NCBI GenBank assembly: GCA_026315105.1
Contig: CM048744.1
Coordinates: 657,389,676-657,453,675 of the forward strand
DNA: 64,000 bases
Source of the DNA: Locusta migratoria
Taxonomy: Eukaryota; Arthropoda; Insecta; Orthoptera; Acrididae
Direction: 5' to 3'
Positions 34,458 through 44,319 of this stretch are shown here, piece after piece. Within the stretch, counting starts at the first letter, position 1; each line of letters starts with the position of its first letter. Position numbers and translations under genes: made by a program. The notes beneath the pieces were generated by a model. The model was not told the origin of the DNA. It did no database searches and saw only the letters and a program-made list of their open reading frames with translations.

Positions 34458-34540
34458 TTCTACATCTACATCTACAACCATACTCCGCAAGCCACCTGAC
34501 GGTGTGTGGCGGATGGTAACCTTGAGTTTAAAGAAACTGT
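34458..34540 (-). repeat. LINE second-family 3' tail fragment
   Basis: Reads TCTACATCTACATCTACAAC then CATACTCCGCAAGCCACCTG and a GTGTGTGGCGGATGGTA block, the reverse of the 3' end of the LINE family seen at 14.85 kb. Extreme 5' truncation leaves only the tail, as is usual for target-primed reverse transcription. Confidence 0.7.
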
Positions 34541-34794
34541 AACTGATTCTCTCTTATTTGACTGACTGAAGATGAATCTGATTATTAGAATATCTATCTG
34601 GAAATTGAAAAGTTTTAGTTCAGTTTTCGGGTTTCGTCACGTAAATTGTGAAATGTGTTTCCTTGTGTTATTACTTGCAGTAATATCTGTTGATTAAATT
34701 AAATATGTCTTGGGAACAAATATTAAATATTTTGTTTATATTGACTGGTTAAAAAGTTATTCATTTCTGGATGTACGTAAACATTTGAACCATG

Positions 34795-34995
34795 TTCAAA
34801 ATGTTCAAATGTTTGTACAGCTTATGGGACTTAACTACGGGGTCATCAGTCCCTAAACTCACAAACTACTTATGAACTACTTACGAACTAGGACGGCACA
34901 AATATCCATGACGGAGGGGGGATTCGAACCCCCGACCGTAGTGGCCGTGCAGACCGTGACTGGAGCGCCTCAGTCTCCTCGGCCACCACGGCCGG
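34795..34995 (-). repeat. Main SINE family, full-length copy inside a hAT remnant
   Basis: A 201-bp minus-strand copy nearly identical to 29065-29265. The 13-bp CATTTGAACCATG flanks it at 34782-34794 and 34996-35008. One change converts CCATGCCCGAGG to CCATGACGGAGG. It sits inside the hAT-like element, which it therefore post-dates. Confidence 0.93.
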
Positions 34996-35329
34996 CATTT
35001 GAACCATGCTCTTTCTTGTTTTATTTAAACTTATATATGGAATTTTGAAGGTTGGAAAAAGTTTCAAGACTTTGGAATTTAAACATTACTATTTTGTGCT
35101 TCTTTTGTTACAATATCTGTTTGTATGAAAGTACGAGTAACTTAGGAAACGTTTACGCTTTAACACGATTGTAAAATCGTAGTAGCAAACAAATCGTGTG
35201 CCGTTCAATTAAGTCTAGTGACTAACTTATTAAAACCATGTTGATATTCCATATATGTTTCTTATTTGCTGTAAAGCCCTACTGCAGCTTTCTCGGCTCA
35301 TGTGAATCAGCGGAGGTAGCAGGACTGCG

Positions 35330-35520
35330 GCGCGTCAAGTGTTCTGAGTGCTGAAGCATTGGGCCGACTCACTACGGCGCCCTGCAGCTGCCGCGGTTCA
35401 CGTGAATCAGGGAAGGTAGTGCTACACACGACTCTGCGGCACGCCAGATGTTTCGTGTGTCGAAACAGTGAGTCGACTCACTAGACTCAGCTTATCCGTA
35501 TGTTTCGAAACAGTGAAGTG
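35330..35520. repeat. Internal direct duplication near hAT right end
   Basis: Two related blocks start with TCATGTGAATCAGCGGAGGT and TCACGTGAATCAGGGAAGGT and both end in (C/T)CGACTCACT. Spacing is about 105 bp. They are likely subterminal repeats of the hAT-like element rather than a separate feature. Confidence 0.5.
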
Positions 35521-35805
35521 ATCCGAACTGCCCATCACTACATTGTAGCACGCATAGACCTAAGATATGGTCTATGGCATCACGTTTCGCAGTATCTAAC
35601 CTCCTTGCTATAGAGTCGCAAACGTCATCGCTGGCCGTCACTCCGACTTTTTTTTTATAATTTGACGACTTTCAACCACCATATCTTCCACCCCCTTATA
35701 GCTATCAGCATGAAACTGTTATGGTGTACAACGGGAAACTTCAGACAACAATTACACACATACCATTCGTTTGCGTTCTGTAGTTTTCGCTGCAGAGTGA
35801 AATTT

Positions 35806-35807
<2 letters not shown>

Positions 35808-35858
<51 letters not shown>
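35808..35858. repeat. (CA)n microsatellite
   Basis: About 22 uninterrupted CA units followed by CGCACACG. No transposon body adjoins it. Confidence 0.95.
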
Positions 35859-36038
35859 TAGAATTTTATATACACCGATAACTACCCATCCCAATATACT
35901 CCTCCCTTTTATCATTATCAACCCTCAAGCAACAATGCAAGAGATAAAACCATTTTCAAAGAGTAAATATAATTTTCAAAGAGTAATTATTGTTCCGCAT
36001 TTCGCGTTATATTCTTCAAATTACTAAATATCTATCAG

Positions 36039-36195
36039 ATCGCTATAAAACCGCGCCTTAAACCTTCCCCAGGTATAAATTAGTAGCGTCTTGTCGTTCA
36101 GACGTGATAAGCGTACACCGAACAGTCATTCACATTAATATATACAGATAAATAGCTATCCGATCGCCATAATACCGTGCCTAAAGCTTTCCCCA
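36039..36195. repeat. 124-bp tandem repeat, interrupted by a LINE
   Basis: Unit 1 begins at 36039 (ATCGCTATAAAACCGCGCCT) and unit 2 at 36163 (ATCGCCATAATACCGTGCCT). Unit 2 is cut at about 36195 by the LINE, and its remainder (GTTCAGACGTGATAATCGTA) resumes at about 38816-38885. The preceding AAATATCTATCAG also matches the unit 1/2 junction, suggesting the array continues to the left. Confidence 0.7.
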
Positions 36196-38815
36196 GGTAG
36201 ACATCTACATCTACTACATAGATACTCTGCAAATCACATTTAAGTGCCTGGCAGAGGGTTCATTAACCACTTTCATAACTTTTCTCTACCGTTCCATTCT
36301 CTAATAGCGCGCGGGAAGAAAGAACACCTAAATCGTTCCGTTTTCGATCTGATTTCTCTTATTTTATTGGGATGGTCATGTCTTCCTAAGTAGGTGGGTG
36401 CTAGCAAAATATTTTCACATTCATAACTAAAAGTCGGTGATTGAAACTTCGCAATCAGATCACGCCGCAATGAATAACGTCTTTCTTTTAATGATTTCCA
36501 CCCCAATTCGTGCAACATTTCCGTGACGCTTTTCCCCCGTAACGTGATAAAACAAAACGAGCTGCCCTTTTCTGAACCATCTCAATATCTTCCGTCAGTC
36601 CCACCTGGTGAGGGTCCCACAAGGGGCAACAGTACTCCAGGAGAGGACGCACAAGTGTGATGTAGGCAGTCTCTTTGGTGGGGCTGGTGCATCTTCTAAG
36701 CGTTCTGCCAATGAAACGTTACCTTTGGTTCGCTTTCCCCACAATATTTTCTATGTGTTCTTTCCAGTCAAAGTTGTTCGTAATTGTAACTCCTAGGTAT
36801 TTGGTAGAATTTACGACCTTAAGGTTTGACTGATTTATCGCGTAATTTAAGTTCAGCGGATTTCTTTTAGTGGTCATGTGTATTACTTCACACTTTTCTT
36901 TATTTAGTGTCAATTGCCAAGTTTCGCACCAAGTAGAAATTTTGTCTAAATCGCTTTGCAGTTGCTTTTGATCCTCTGTTGACTTCACTAACCGATAAAC
37001 GACAGCATCATCCGCGAACAGTCTAAGGGAGCTATTCAGATTATCTCCTAAATCGTTTATAAACACGAGGAAGAGTAGGGGACCTATAACGCTTCCCTGT
37101 GGAACGCCAGATATCTCTTCTGTTTCACTCGATGACTTACCGTCAATTACAACGAACTGTGTCCTTTCTGATAGGAAATCGTGAATCCAATCGCACAATT
37201 GGGGAGATATTCCATAAGCAAGCAATTCCATTAGAAGCCGTTTGTGGGGTACAGTATCAAAAGCCTTCCGGAAATCCAGAAATATGGAATCGATTTGAGA
37301 TCCCTTGTCAATGGCACTTAACACTTCATGTGGATAAAGGGCAAGCTGTGTTTCGCAAGAGCGATACTTTCTGAATCCGTGCTGACTATTGGTTAATAGG
37401 TCGTTCTCTTCGAGGTAGTACATAATATTCGATCAAAGTATATGTTCCAAAATCCTACTCCAAATCGACGTCAATGAGATAGGCCCGTAATTTTGGGGAT
37501 CACTCCTATTGCCTTTCTTGAATGTTGGAGTAACTTGGGCAACTTTCCAGTCTTTGGGTACGGATCTTTCGCTGAGTGATCGGTTGTAAATGATAGCTAA
37601 GTACGGAGCTATTGCATCAGCATACTCTGAGAGGAATCTAGTTGGTATACAATCTGGCCCGGAAGATTTATTTTTGTTTAGTGACTTAAGTTGTTTTACT
37701 ACTCCAGGAACATCTACTTCTAAGTTTCGCATGCTGGCAGCTGTTCTTGGATTGAATACTGGAGTGTTCACTTCATCTTCTTTGGTGAAAGAATTTCGGA
37801 AAGCTGTGTTTAGTAATTCTGTCTTAACAGTACTGTCGTCGGTAGTATTACCATTGCTATCGCGTAGTGAAGGTATTGTTTGTATTTTGCCGCTAGTGTA
37901 CTTCACATATGACCAGAATTTCTTTGGATTTTATGCCAGATTGCAAGACAGGATTTCGTTGTGATAACAACTATAAGATTCTCGCATTGAAGTCCGCGCT
38001 AGGTTGCGAGTTTCAGTAAAAGATTGCCAGTCTTGCGGATTCTGTGTCTTTTTAAATTTTGCATGCGTTTTTCTTTGTTTCTGCAACGGTGATCTAACCT
38101 GTTTTGTGTACCACGGGGGGTCAGCCCCCTCTTTTATTAATTTATTTGGTATAAATCTCTCGATAGCAACTGATATTATGTCTTTGAAAGCAAGCCACAA
38201 CATCTACACTCCCTTTTTTAGTTTTGAAGGACTGGAGACTATCACTCAGGAAAGCGTGAAGCGAATTTTTATCTGCTTTATTGAATAGATATATTTTTCG
38301 TTTATTTTTGGTGCATTTGGGAATTTAGATATTCAGTCTCGCTACTACAACTCGATGTTCGCTAATCCCTGTATCTGTTTTGATGTTCTTTACTATCTCG
38401 GGATTATTTGTTGCTAGGAGATCAAGAGTATTTTCGTAATCACGTACTATTCTAGTGGGTTCATGAACTAACTGTTCGAAGTAGTTTTCAGAAAAAGCAT
38501 TCAGAATTAGTTCGGACGATGTTTTATATTTGCCCCCAGTTTTGAATACGTAATTATGCCAACATATAGAGGGTAAATTAAAGTCGCCACCGATTATAAC
38601 AGTATGCTTCGGATACCTGTTTGAAATATGATTCAAGCTTTCTTTGAACATTTCTGCAACCGCATCGTCTGAGTCGGGGGGCCGATAAAAAGATCCAATT
38701 ATTAATTTATTTCGGTGGTCAGTTATAATCTCTACCCAGACCAATTCACAGGAAGTATCTGCCTCAATTTCGCTGCAGGATAAACTGTTAGTAACTGTAC
38801 AAATTTTTAGCTCTT
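36196..38815 (-). pseudogene. CR1/L2-like LINE copy B: endonuclease, RT and tail, the longest copy
   Basis: Read on the minus strand, 38744-38325 encodes an APE-type endonuclease with FYRPPDSD, an IIGGDFNLPS block and a terminal SEHRVV (canonical SDH, D changed to E). An inter-domain region follows (38203-37931). The RT spans 37906-36719 in two frames, with PISLTSIWSRILEHIL, HGFRKYRSCETQL, VFLDFRKAFDTVPHKRL, SGVPQGSVIGPLL and LFADDAVVYR intact. The C-terminus (36518-36273) ends in FFPRAIREWN, then the TCTACATCTACTACATAGAT tail. It starts within the endonuclease (5' truncation). It is broken by a few stops and frameshifts. Confidence 0.9.
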
Positions 38816-38989
38816 TATGTCTTGTGGTTCAGACGTGATAATCGTACACCGAACAGACATTCACATTTATAGATGTAGATAATTAGAAACAATGAATTAA
38901 ACAGAAAATATTGTAAAAGTCCGTTGACCGCTAAATGACAGTTTTAACCCACTGAGTGTTTGTGAAATCCATCAAATTTATCGGAACTT

Positions 38990-39340
38990 CCGCTACTTTG
39001 GCAACCCCGGCAGGTACACGTGCGACGTCTCCCCTGCTGGGGTGTCTAGGCGGTGTCAGCGCCGTCCACACGACGGCCACTGACTGCTCTCCGCCAGCCG
39101 GCAGCCTCCAGCCGGCCACGCTGAGACAGAGTTAATTAGCCTCGCGTTAATTGCCTGCCAGCCGCTGTCTGCCGCACTGGATTAACCGCCTCGCCTCGCC
39201 TCGCCTCGCCTGATCCGTGATCCGCGCCTGTCTATCTACCTGCACAAGGCTGCGCCTGTCGCGGCTCTATCGTTAAGCACACACGTGTGCCTCCGCGCGG
39301 TTCAGTCCGCGACACGTGGCTACCGGCGCCGGCGTATTCC
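38990..39340. promoter_or_regulatory. GC/CpG-rich segment with TTAATTA sites (candidate regulatory DNA)
   Basis: GC-rich block containing GAGTTAATTAGCCTCGCGTT and GTTAATTGCC (homeodomain-type TAAT cores), a CACACGTGTG E-box palindrome, and a CGCCT pentamer repeat (39187-39211). No transposon hallmark is visible, unlike most of this window. It might be a conserved enhancer or a promoter of a gene outside the window. This is inference from composition alone. Confidence 0.3.
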
Positions 39341-39636
39341 CTACAGGGCTTCCAAGAATTAATAAGTGTATCAAGAGCAGCCAATTGTTGCTCTAAATAA
39401 GCTGCTCAAACACCAGGGAAACAACTGCTTAAACGGCAAGATAAACAACATAATTGAAGAGATTTTTCAGTGTTTCATTGTTATACCTTTTTAGTTGTGT
39501 AGAAAATAGGAACAGTGAAGCGTGAGCCAACGAGGTGTCTTCTTTGTCAACAAACTGTTAATGAATCACTGTATACTTAAATAGTGGCAACTATTCATAC
39601 ACAACCGATACAAAATCGTTACATGTTTGCACCAGT

Positions 39637-40680
39637 AGTTCGCGAACGAACTAGTCCGGAAGAGCTCTCCCACAGACGAACTACGCGAACTAGTTCGCAG
39701 ATCCCTCGCCTCTTACTTCGTCCGCTCCTTATCCGAAGACTGGTGGGGAACAGCGAGAGAACGCGAGAGCGCGCAGAATCGCGTGATTTCCTTTTGCGGG
39801 TTACCGTCATTTCGAGCTGAGATGCAGCTCAGCTGTAGTTTCATAGTTCACTGCCACAAATTCTTTTCTGAGGTATTCAGCAGTGTCTAAATATACTATA
39901 TTTTTGTTGATCACTTTCAAAACTTTATAAACATTAAAAGTCATTTATAAAAGTGCATTTTTATTCACGAAAATAGACGCATTTAGCATATTTGGTAGGT
40001 AATGTTCCTTCAATGACCTATTACATAAATAAAGAAATCCATTTTAAAAATAATATACTACCAGTACTCTGTATGCAAAGTATTTGAATACTATTGTATC
40101 ACCCATTCGTGTAAATAACTGGTGTATGTGCTTAAGTATCTGATGTCTAATTGCGCAAAAATATGGGTACTACCACACGCTTTGGCAACACTGATCATTA
40201 TATAAAAAAGCTGTCTTAACAAAAGAAAGTGGTAGCGGTAGGAAAAGGCAAAAAGAGCGGACGAACTAAAAACAGCGACCTACTTCACAGCCGAGCTGCG
40301 AACTAAAAGGAGAGCTACCGGACGCGAACTAAAATATGCGCGATCGGTCGCGAACTGAAACATGCGCGATCGGTCGCGAACTGAAATATACGCGATCGGT
40401 CGCGAACTAAGATATGCGCGTTCGGTCGCGAACTAAAATATTTGCAATCGGCCGCGAACTAAAATATTATACCATAAGTATCTCGTTCTTAGTTCGTTGT
40501 CTCTTTTCGGAAGACCGACGGGCAATAACGAGAGGATGCGCAGCAGAATTAAAAATCACGTGTTTGCCTTCTGCTGATGAAAGCCATTTCGAAGTGAGCG
40601 TCTGCCTGCTAGATTACATAGTTCATTGCTACAAAATTTCTATTTTGAAGTATTCTGCACTCTGCAATAACTGACTAATA
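39637..40680. repeat. Unclassified element: two diverged tandem copies
   Basis: About 39690-39890 and 40490-40670 are diverged direct repeats: both contain CCGAAGAC/GGAAGACC, GCGAGAG/ACGAGAGGATGCGC, TTTCGA(G/A)(C/G)TGAG and CATAGTTCA(C/T)TGC(C/T)AC, ending in GTATTC(A/T)GCA. GAACTA and CGCGAAC words are frequent. The block lies inside mariner copy 2, and a 26-bp tandem repeat sits between the copies. No coding potential. Confidence 0.55.
40323..40468. repeat. 26-bp tandem repeat, about 5.6 units
   Basis: Units start at 40323, 40349, 40375, 40401, 40427 and 40453, with consensus CGCGAACTAAAATATGCGCG plus ATCGGT. Each unit carries a GCGATCGG-type near-palindrome and the GAACTAAA word characteristic of the enclosing element. 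Divergence rises toward the last units. Confidence 0.9.
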
Positions 40681-40829
40681 AATTCCATAACACCAAGATA
40701 TAGAGATAACTCTAAACTTAAACCCACGAAATTATCCACAAACTGTGATTCTTGAGTTTCTCCCGGCGTATTTGATAATCAAAATATCCATGGGTCTACT
40801 GCTGGTCTATAGTGTCCAACGGGCACAAA

Positions 40830-40860
40830 TTTCGGCGATCATACATGTCGCCATCATCAG
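40830..40860 (-). ncRNA. Hammerhead-like core in PLE left terminal repeat
   Basis: Minus strand: CUGAUGA, a stem II of about 6 bp (UGGCGA/UCGCC) with a CAUGUAUGA-type loop, then GAAA. The sequence following GAAA (UUUGUG) lacks a proper UH cleavage site, so this copy is probably inactive. It is paired with the copy in the opposite repeat at 43247-43277. Confidence 0.5.
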
Positions 40861-40939
40861 GTGAACTGACGGACTGAGCTCCTGGAAACGCGCCGGCACG
40901 GAGATCCGCACGCTACGGCTGCTCGAAGGGAACTGGGTT

Positions 40940-42900
40940 CTAGCCCGGTAGCGGGCCATTTAAATACCCTCGGCCGGCGGAGCGACCCCACAGTGGTCCG
41001 CGCCCCGCGCCGAGATCACGCAGTGGAACCGATTGCGCCGGCGCCTGAGATGACGTCCGTGTGAGGGCTCTATCCGCTGTGGTCGTCACTACGTTATGTT
41101 TGCTAGATTTACTCTTAATTAACCCAATCGCTGGTTCCCAAGCTTTGCTAAGATTATAGCCACAGTCACTGTTTATGAGGTCGTCTCTTGCTCGAATTTC
41201 AATGGCCTCTCTAATGACGCAGTCCCAGTATCTCGACTTCTGTACCAGAATCGTAGTGCGTTCGTACTCCATCGCGTGATTCTCTGACAAACAATGTTCA
41301 GCGACCGTCGACTTGTTCGGATACATCCATCGTGTGTGCCTCTGGTGTTCAACGCATCGATCCTCGACGGTACGCATCGTCTGTCCAATATATGACTTTC
41401 CACACTGACACGGAATCTGGTACATGCCGGCCTTCCTCAAACCAAAATCATCTTTGGCGCTCCCCACCAGTGCACGAATTTCATTTGGCGGAAAAAAGAC
41501 AGTTCCAACGTGGTGTTTTTCAAAATGCGGGCGATCTTCCCCGAGAGTGCGCCGGTATATGGAACTAACGCAGTTCCTACATCCTCCCTCGTCTTTTCAT
41601 CCGTTTCCACGCGTTGTGCTGTAGTGGTTGGGCGGAGAGCCCGCTGAATCTGCCACTCTGAGTACCCATTTTTTCGGAATACAGTTCAAATGTTCAAATG
41701 TTTGTCAAGCTTATGGGACTTAACTACGGGGTCATCAGTCCCAGGAATACAGTTCTCATGTGTTCCAATTCATGGGGTAGGCTCTCTGCGTCGGAGATAG
41801 TGCGCGCCCTATGTACTAGAGTTTTAAGTACCCCATTCCTCTGTGAATGGTGGTGACAGTTGTCTGCGTGTAAATACAGATCAGAGTGCGTTGTCTTCCG
41901 ATATACACTATGACCCTGGGTGCCATCAGCTCTTCTTTTGACCAAGACGTCAAGAAGCGGCAATTTACCCTCCGTTTCAGTCTCCATAGTGAATTTGATT
42001 TTGGGGTGTATGGAGTTAAGATGTGAAAGGAAGTCAAGGCGTTTATCCAATACCACGTGGCCAGATGACGAAAGTGTGTTACACGTAACGGAAAAAGCAA
42101 GTAGGTTTCCATTCAGATGATGCCAGGGCTTCCTCCTCGAAATTCTTCATGTACAAATTTGCGACCACAGGGCCTTTTGTTCGTAGTATTCGCTATTGAA
42201 AAGAAAATACGTGGAGGTCAAGACATGCCTAAAACGTTCGGTGGTCTTCTCGTCAAACTTCTGACCAATCAAATCTAGTGACTCTCGAAGGGGCACCCTC
42301 GTAAACAACGAAACGACGTCAAATCTCACCATGAAATCTGACTCTTACAGCCTGAAGCTGTTAAGGCGTTTAACAAAATCCACGGAATTACGGATGTGAT
42401 GAGGGCATTTACCCACATGAGGAATTAATATTCCTGTCATGTATTTGGCCAACAAATATGTAGGTGCTTTGATGTTACTGACAATGGGACGTAAAGGCAC
42501 CCCACCTTTGTGAACCTTAGGTTTGCGTAATATCGTTAGCGGCTCAAGCAGCAAAGGTAGCAGTTTCTTGGCGACACCCTCCGGTAAATCCGCATCCTTG
42601 AGAAGCGCCCTCGTCTTGTTCTCCACCTTCTTTTTGGGGTCAACGCTGATCTTCCGGTAGGAATCGTCATTTAGCAGGCTCTGCATCTTTTCAGTGTAGT
42701 CCTCATGGGAGCAACCGTAGCATTGCCTTTGTCAGCCGGTAAGGCAACAATTTCAGGGCGCTCCCTCAGGTCACGAATGGCCGCCCTCTCTTTACTAGTG
42801 ATGTTCGAGTTCATTGGCTTGGATTTCGTCAACGCACGACAAGTTTCACGACGTATTTCCTCAGCTGATTCAGGCGGAAGTCGAGCTGCAACCTGTTAAA
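40940..42900 (-). pseudogene. PLE polyprotein: RT plus GIY-YIG endonuclease, inactivated
   Basis: Minus strand, in order. A pre-RT block with ALPADKGNATV (about 42790-42700). RT motifs in 42686-42345 (LRKPKVHKGGVPLRPIVSNI) and 42332-42147 (FDVVSLFTRVPL). A deletion then removes the DGVAMGSPL loop. The catalytic box reads RYV-stop-H near 42090, so both aspartates of YVDD are lost. The thumb (NSIHPKIKFTME, LLDVLVKR) lies at 42056-41724. The GIY-YIG nuclease (MYQIPCQCGKSYIGQT, then HCLSENHAME) is at 41467-40940. A SINE fragment (41688-41743) interrupts the linker. It is dead. Confidence 0.85.
41688..41743 (-). repeat. 5'-truncated main SINE (3' tail only)
   Basis: Only the last 56 bp of the SINE (AAATGTTCAAATG...GGGTCATCAGTCCC, minus strand) is present. 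It is bounded by the exact 12-bp GGAATACAGTTC at 41676-41687 and 41744-41755. The truncation plus duplication shows LINE-type target-primed insertion, here into the PLE. Confidence 0.9.
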
Positions 42901-43246
42901 CAGCACTATTAATTTCTGCGACAGGTATGAACTTGGGGGTAGGAGCAAAGTTGAGTCCTTTCTCCTTGGGAACCAGCGATTGGGTTAATTAAGAATAAAT
43001 CTAGCAAACGTAACGTAGTGACGACCACGGCGGACAGAGCCCTCACATCGACGTCTTCTCAGACGCCGTCGCAATCGGTTCCACTGCGCGGCCGCAGCTT
43101 GGGACGTGGACCACGGAGGGGTCAGTCCGCGGGCCGTGGGTATTAAAATCGCCCGCTACCGGGCTAGAACCCAGTTCCCTTCGAGCCGCCGTAGCGTGCG
43201 GATCTCCGTGCCGTCGCGTTTCCAGGAGCTCAGTCCGTCAGTTCAC

Positions 43247-43277
43247 CTGATGATGGCGACATGTATGATAGCCGAAA
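43247..43277 (+). ncRNA. Hammerhead-like core in PLE right terminal repeat
   Basis: Plus strand: CUGAUGA (43247-43253), stem II UGGCGA...UAGCC with an internal mismatch, GAAA (43274-43277), then UAUUGUA, which allows a two-pair stem III and a UA cleavage site. Stem I next to the core does not pair, though a distant GUCC/GGAC could close it. It is the inverted partner of the 40830-40860 copy. Activity is uncertain. Confidence 0.5.
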
Positions 43278-44088
43278 TATTGTACCCGTTGGACACTATA
43301 GACCAGCAGTAGATCCGTGGATAATTTGATTATCCACAAACTGTTTCTTTTGGTTTGCGTAATATCGTTAGCGGCTCAAGCAGCAAGCGCATGAAGCAGC
43401 TAGGTGGGAGAACCTCTCCCTCAACCTGCATGAGCAGACCACGCCGCTCAGCCGTCACTGGGAGCGGACGAACTAAAAGAATGAAGCGCTACCGATCGCT
43501 AATTATTATGCGCAAGTCTAGTTTACACATGTTAGTGTCCTTCAAAGCAGTCACCAGCGTTGTGCAAAACTCGTTAGCAGCGATGTGGAAGGCGTAGTAT
43601 ACATTCAGCAGAGCCTGTTCTGTTGATGTGTGAATGGAACGGTCTACTGACTGTCGAATATTTGGCACAGTTCTGAAACGAATGCCACGAAATGGTTCCT
43701 TCATCTTCGGAATCAAATCACACACTGACTTAAGTCCGGTATGGTGGACGGTGCAGTACTTCCCAGTCCCATCGACCGAACAGAGCGAACACAGCTTGCG
43801 CTGTGTGTGCCCGCGCACTTTCGTGCAAAATTATGAGTGCGTTACACAGAAAGTGTTGCCGCTTCTTTCGCAGAGCTGGTCGCAGGTGAATTTCCTAAAA
43901 CGAACAGTAATACTGTGCATTGACGTTAGGATAACACCCTCAGTGTTTGCCCAGAGGTAAGGTAGGTATGTAAACAACTTGTGCTATCAGCGAGAGTAGT
44001 AGATTCCATTGCGTAGTGTGTCCACAGCAGTGTTGCCACTATTTGAGGTACAACTCTCGTACGTATAGGGTGGTCCCAAAATATACGT

Positions 44089-44315
44089 TAAAAATAAAAA
44101 GGCAGGTAGAGGGGCCCGAAATCAGATTTCGTATAGGAATGTACGGTCGATAATGACACTGATTGTTTACAAGAGGTGCTCAAACGATAGGCTACCAGTA
44201 GCAATAAAATATCCTCAGCGACGGTGCATGGATGGACTACATGCCTAGCACCATTACTAGATCTCTCTGATTCACCATGCTTTTAATATGACCCCAAAGG
44301 AAGATATCCACGTGG
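44089..44315 (-). mobile_element. Tc1/mariner-related element end with transposase scrap
   Basis: Starts with GGGTGGTCCCAAAATATACG, a typical inverted-repeat terminus of this group. Downstream, read from the minus strand near 44310, is HVDIFLWGHIKSMV, similar to the DFFLWGHLK block after the third catalytic residue. Only about 15 codons match, so the identification is modest. It adjoins mariner copy 2. Confidence 0.4.
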
Positions 44316-44319
44316 GTTA

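Larger units (their letters stand above)
33987..35541 (+). mobile_element. hAT-like element remnant with nested SINE and LINE tail
   Basis: The left end GCAGTAGAGTTGGCTACTGA and the right end CCGAACTGCCCATCACTACA form imperfect inverted termini of the hAT type (reversed right end: TAGTGATGGGCAG). ACATTG flanks both ends (partial target duplication). Subterminal GACTCAGTGAATCG and TCGAAACAGTGA words are repeated near both ends. The plus strand at about 34350-34455 reads FATSVPGERIFSKQGQIISV, close to the hAT block SVPCERIFSKAGQIIS. Other transposase parts are degraded. A SINE (34795-34995) and a LINE tail (34460) lie inside it. Confidence 0.6.
40770..43335 (-). mobile_element. Penelope-like retroelement with inverted terminal repeats
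   Basis: The left terminal repeat (40770-41142) and the right one (42965-43335) are inverted copies of about 370 bp. They match across GTCTACTGCTGGTCTATAGT, CATACATGTCGCCATCATCA and GGTGAACTGACGGACTGAGC, and end at the ACCAGCGATTGGG-type boundary. Between them the minus strand encodes the PLE polyprotein. Each repeat carries a hammerhead-like core. Just beyond the right repeat, 43351-43388 duplicates 42519-42552 (TTTGCGTAATATCGTTAGCG), showing part of a second unit. PLEs are known with direct or inverted terminal repeats; this one inserted into other repeats. Confidence 0.75.
39574..44052 (-). mobile_element. Mariner-like DNA transposon, copy 2, split by nested insertions
   Basis: The left terminus (39575) reads ACTTAAATAGTGGCAACTAT and then GATACAAAATCGTTACATG, matching 11705-11755 of copy 1. 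The right terminus reads GTTGCCACTATTTGAGGTAC (about 44031-44050). The transposase part is at 43820-43490 on the minus strand: DLIPKMKEPFRGIRFRTV, SVDRSIHTSTEQALLNVYY and EFCTTLVTALKD. The 39630-43510 interval separates the left end from the transposase, so the element was apparently split by insertions. The catalytic HDN and SPDL blocks are degraded. Confidence 0.6.
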
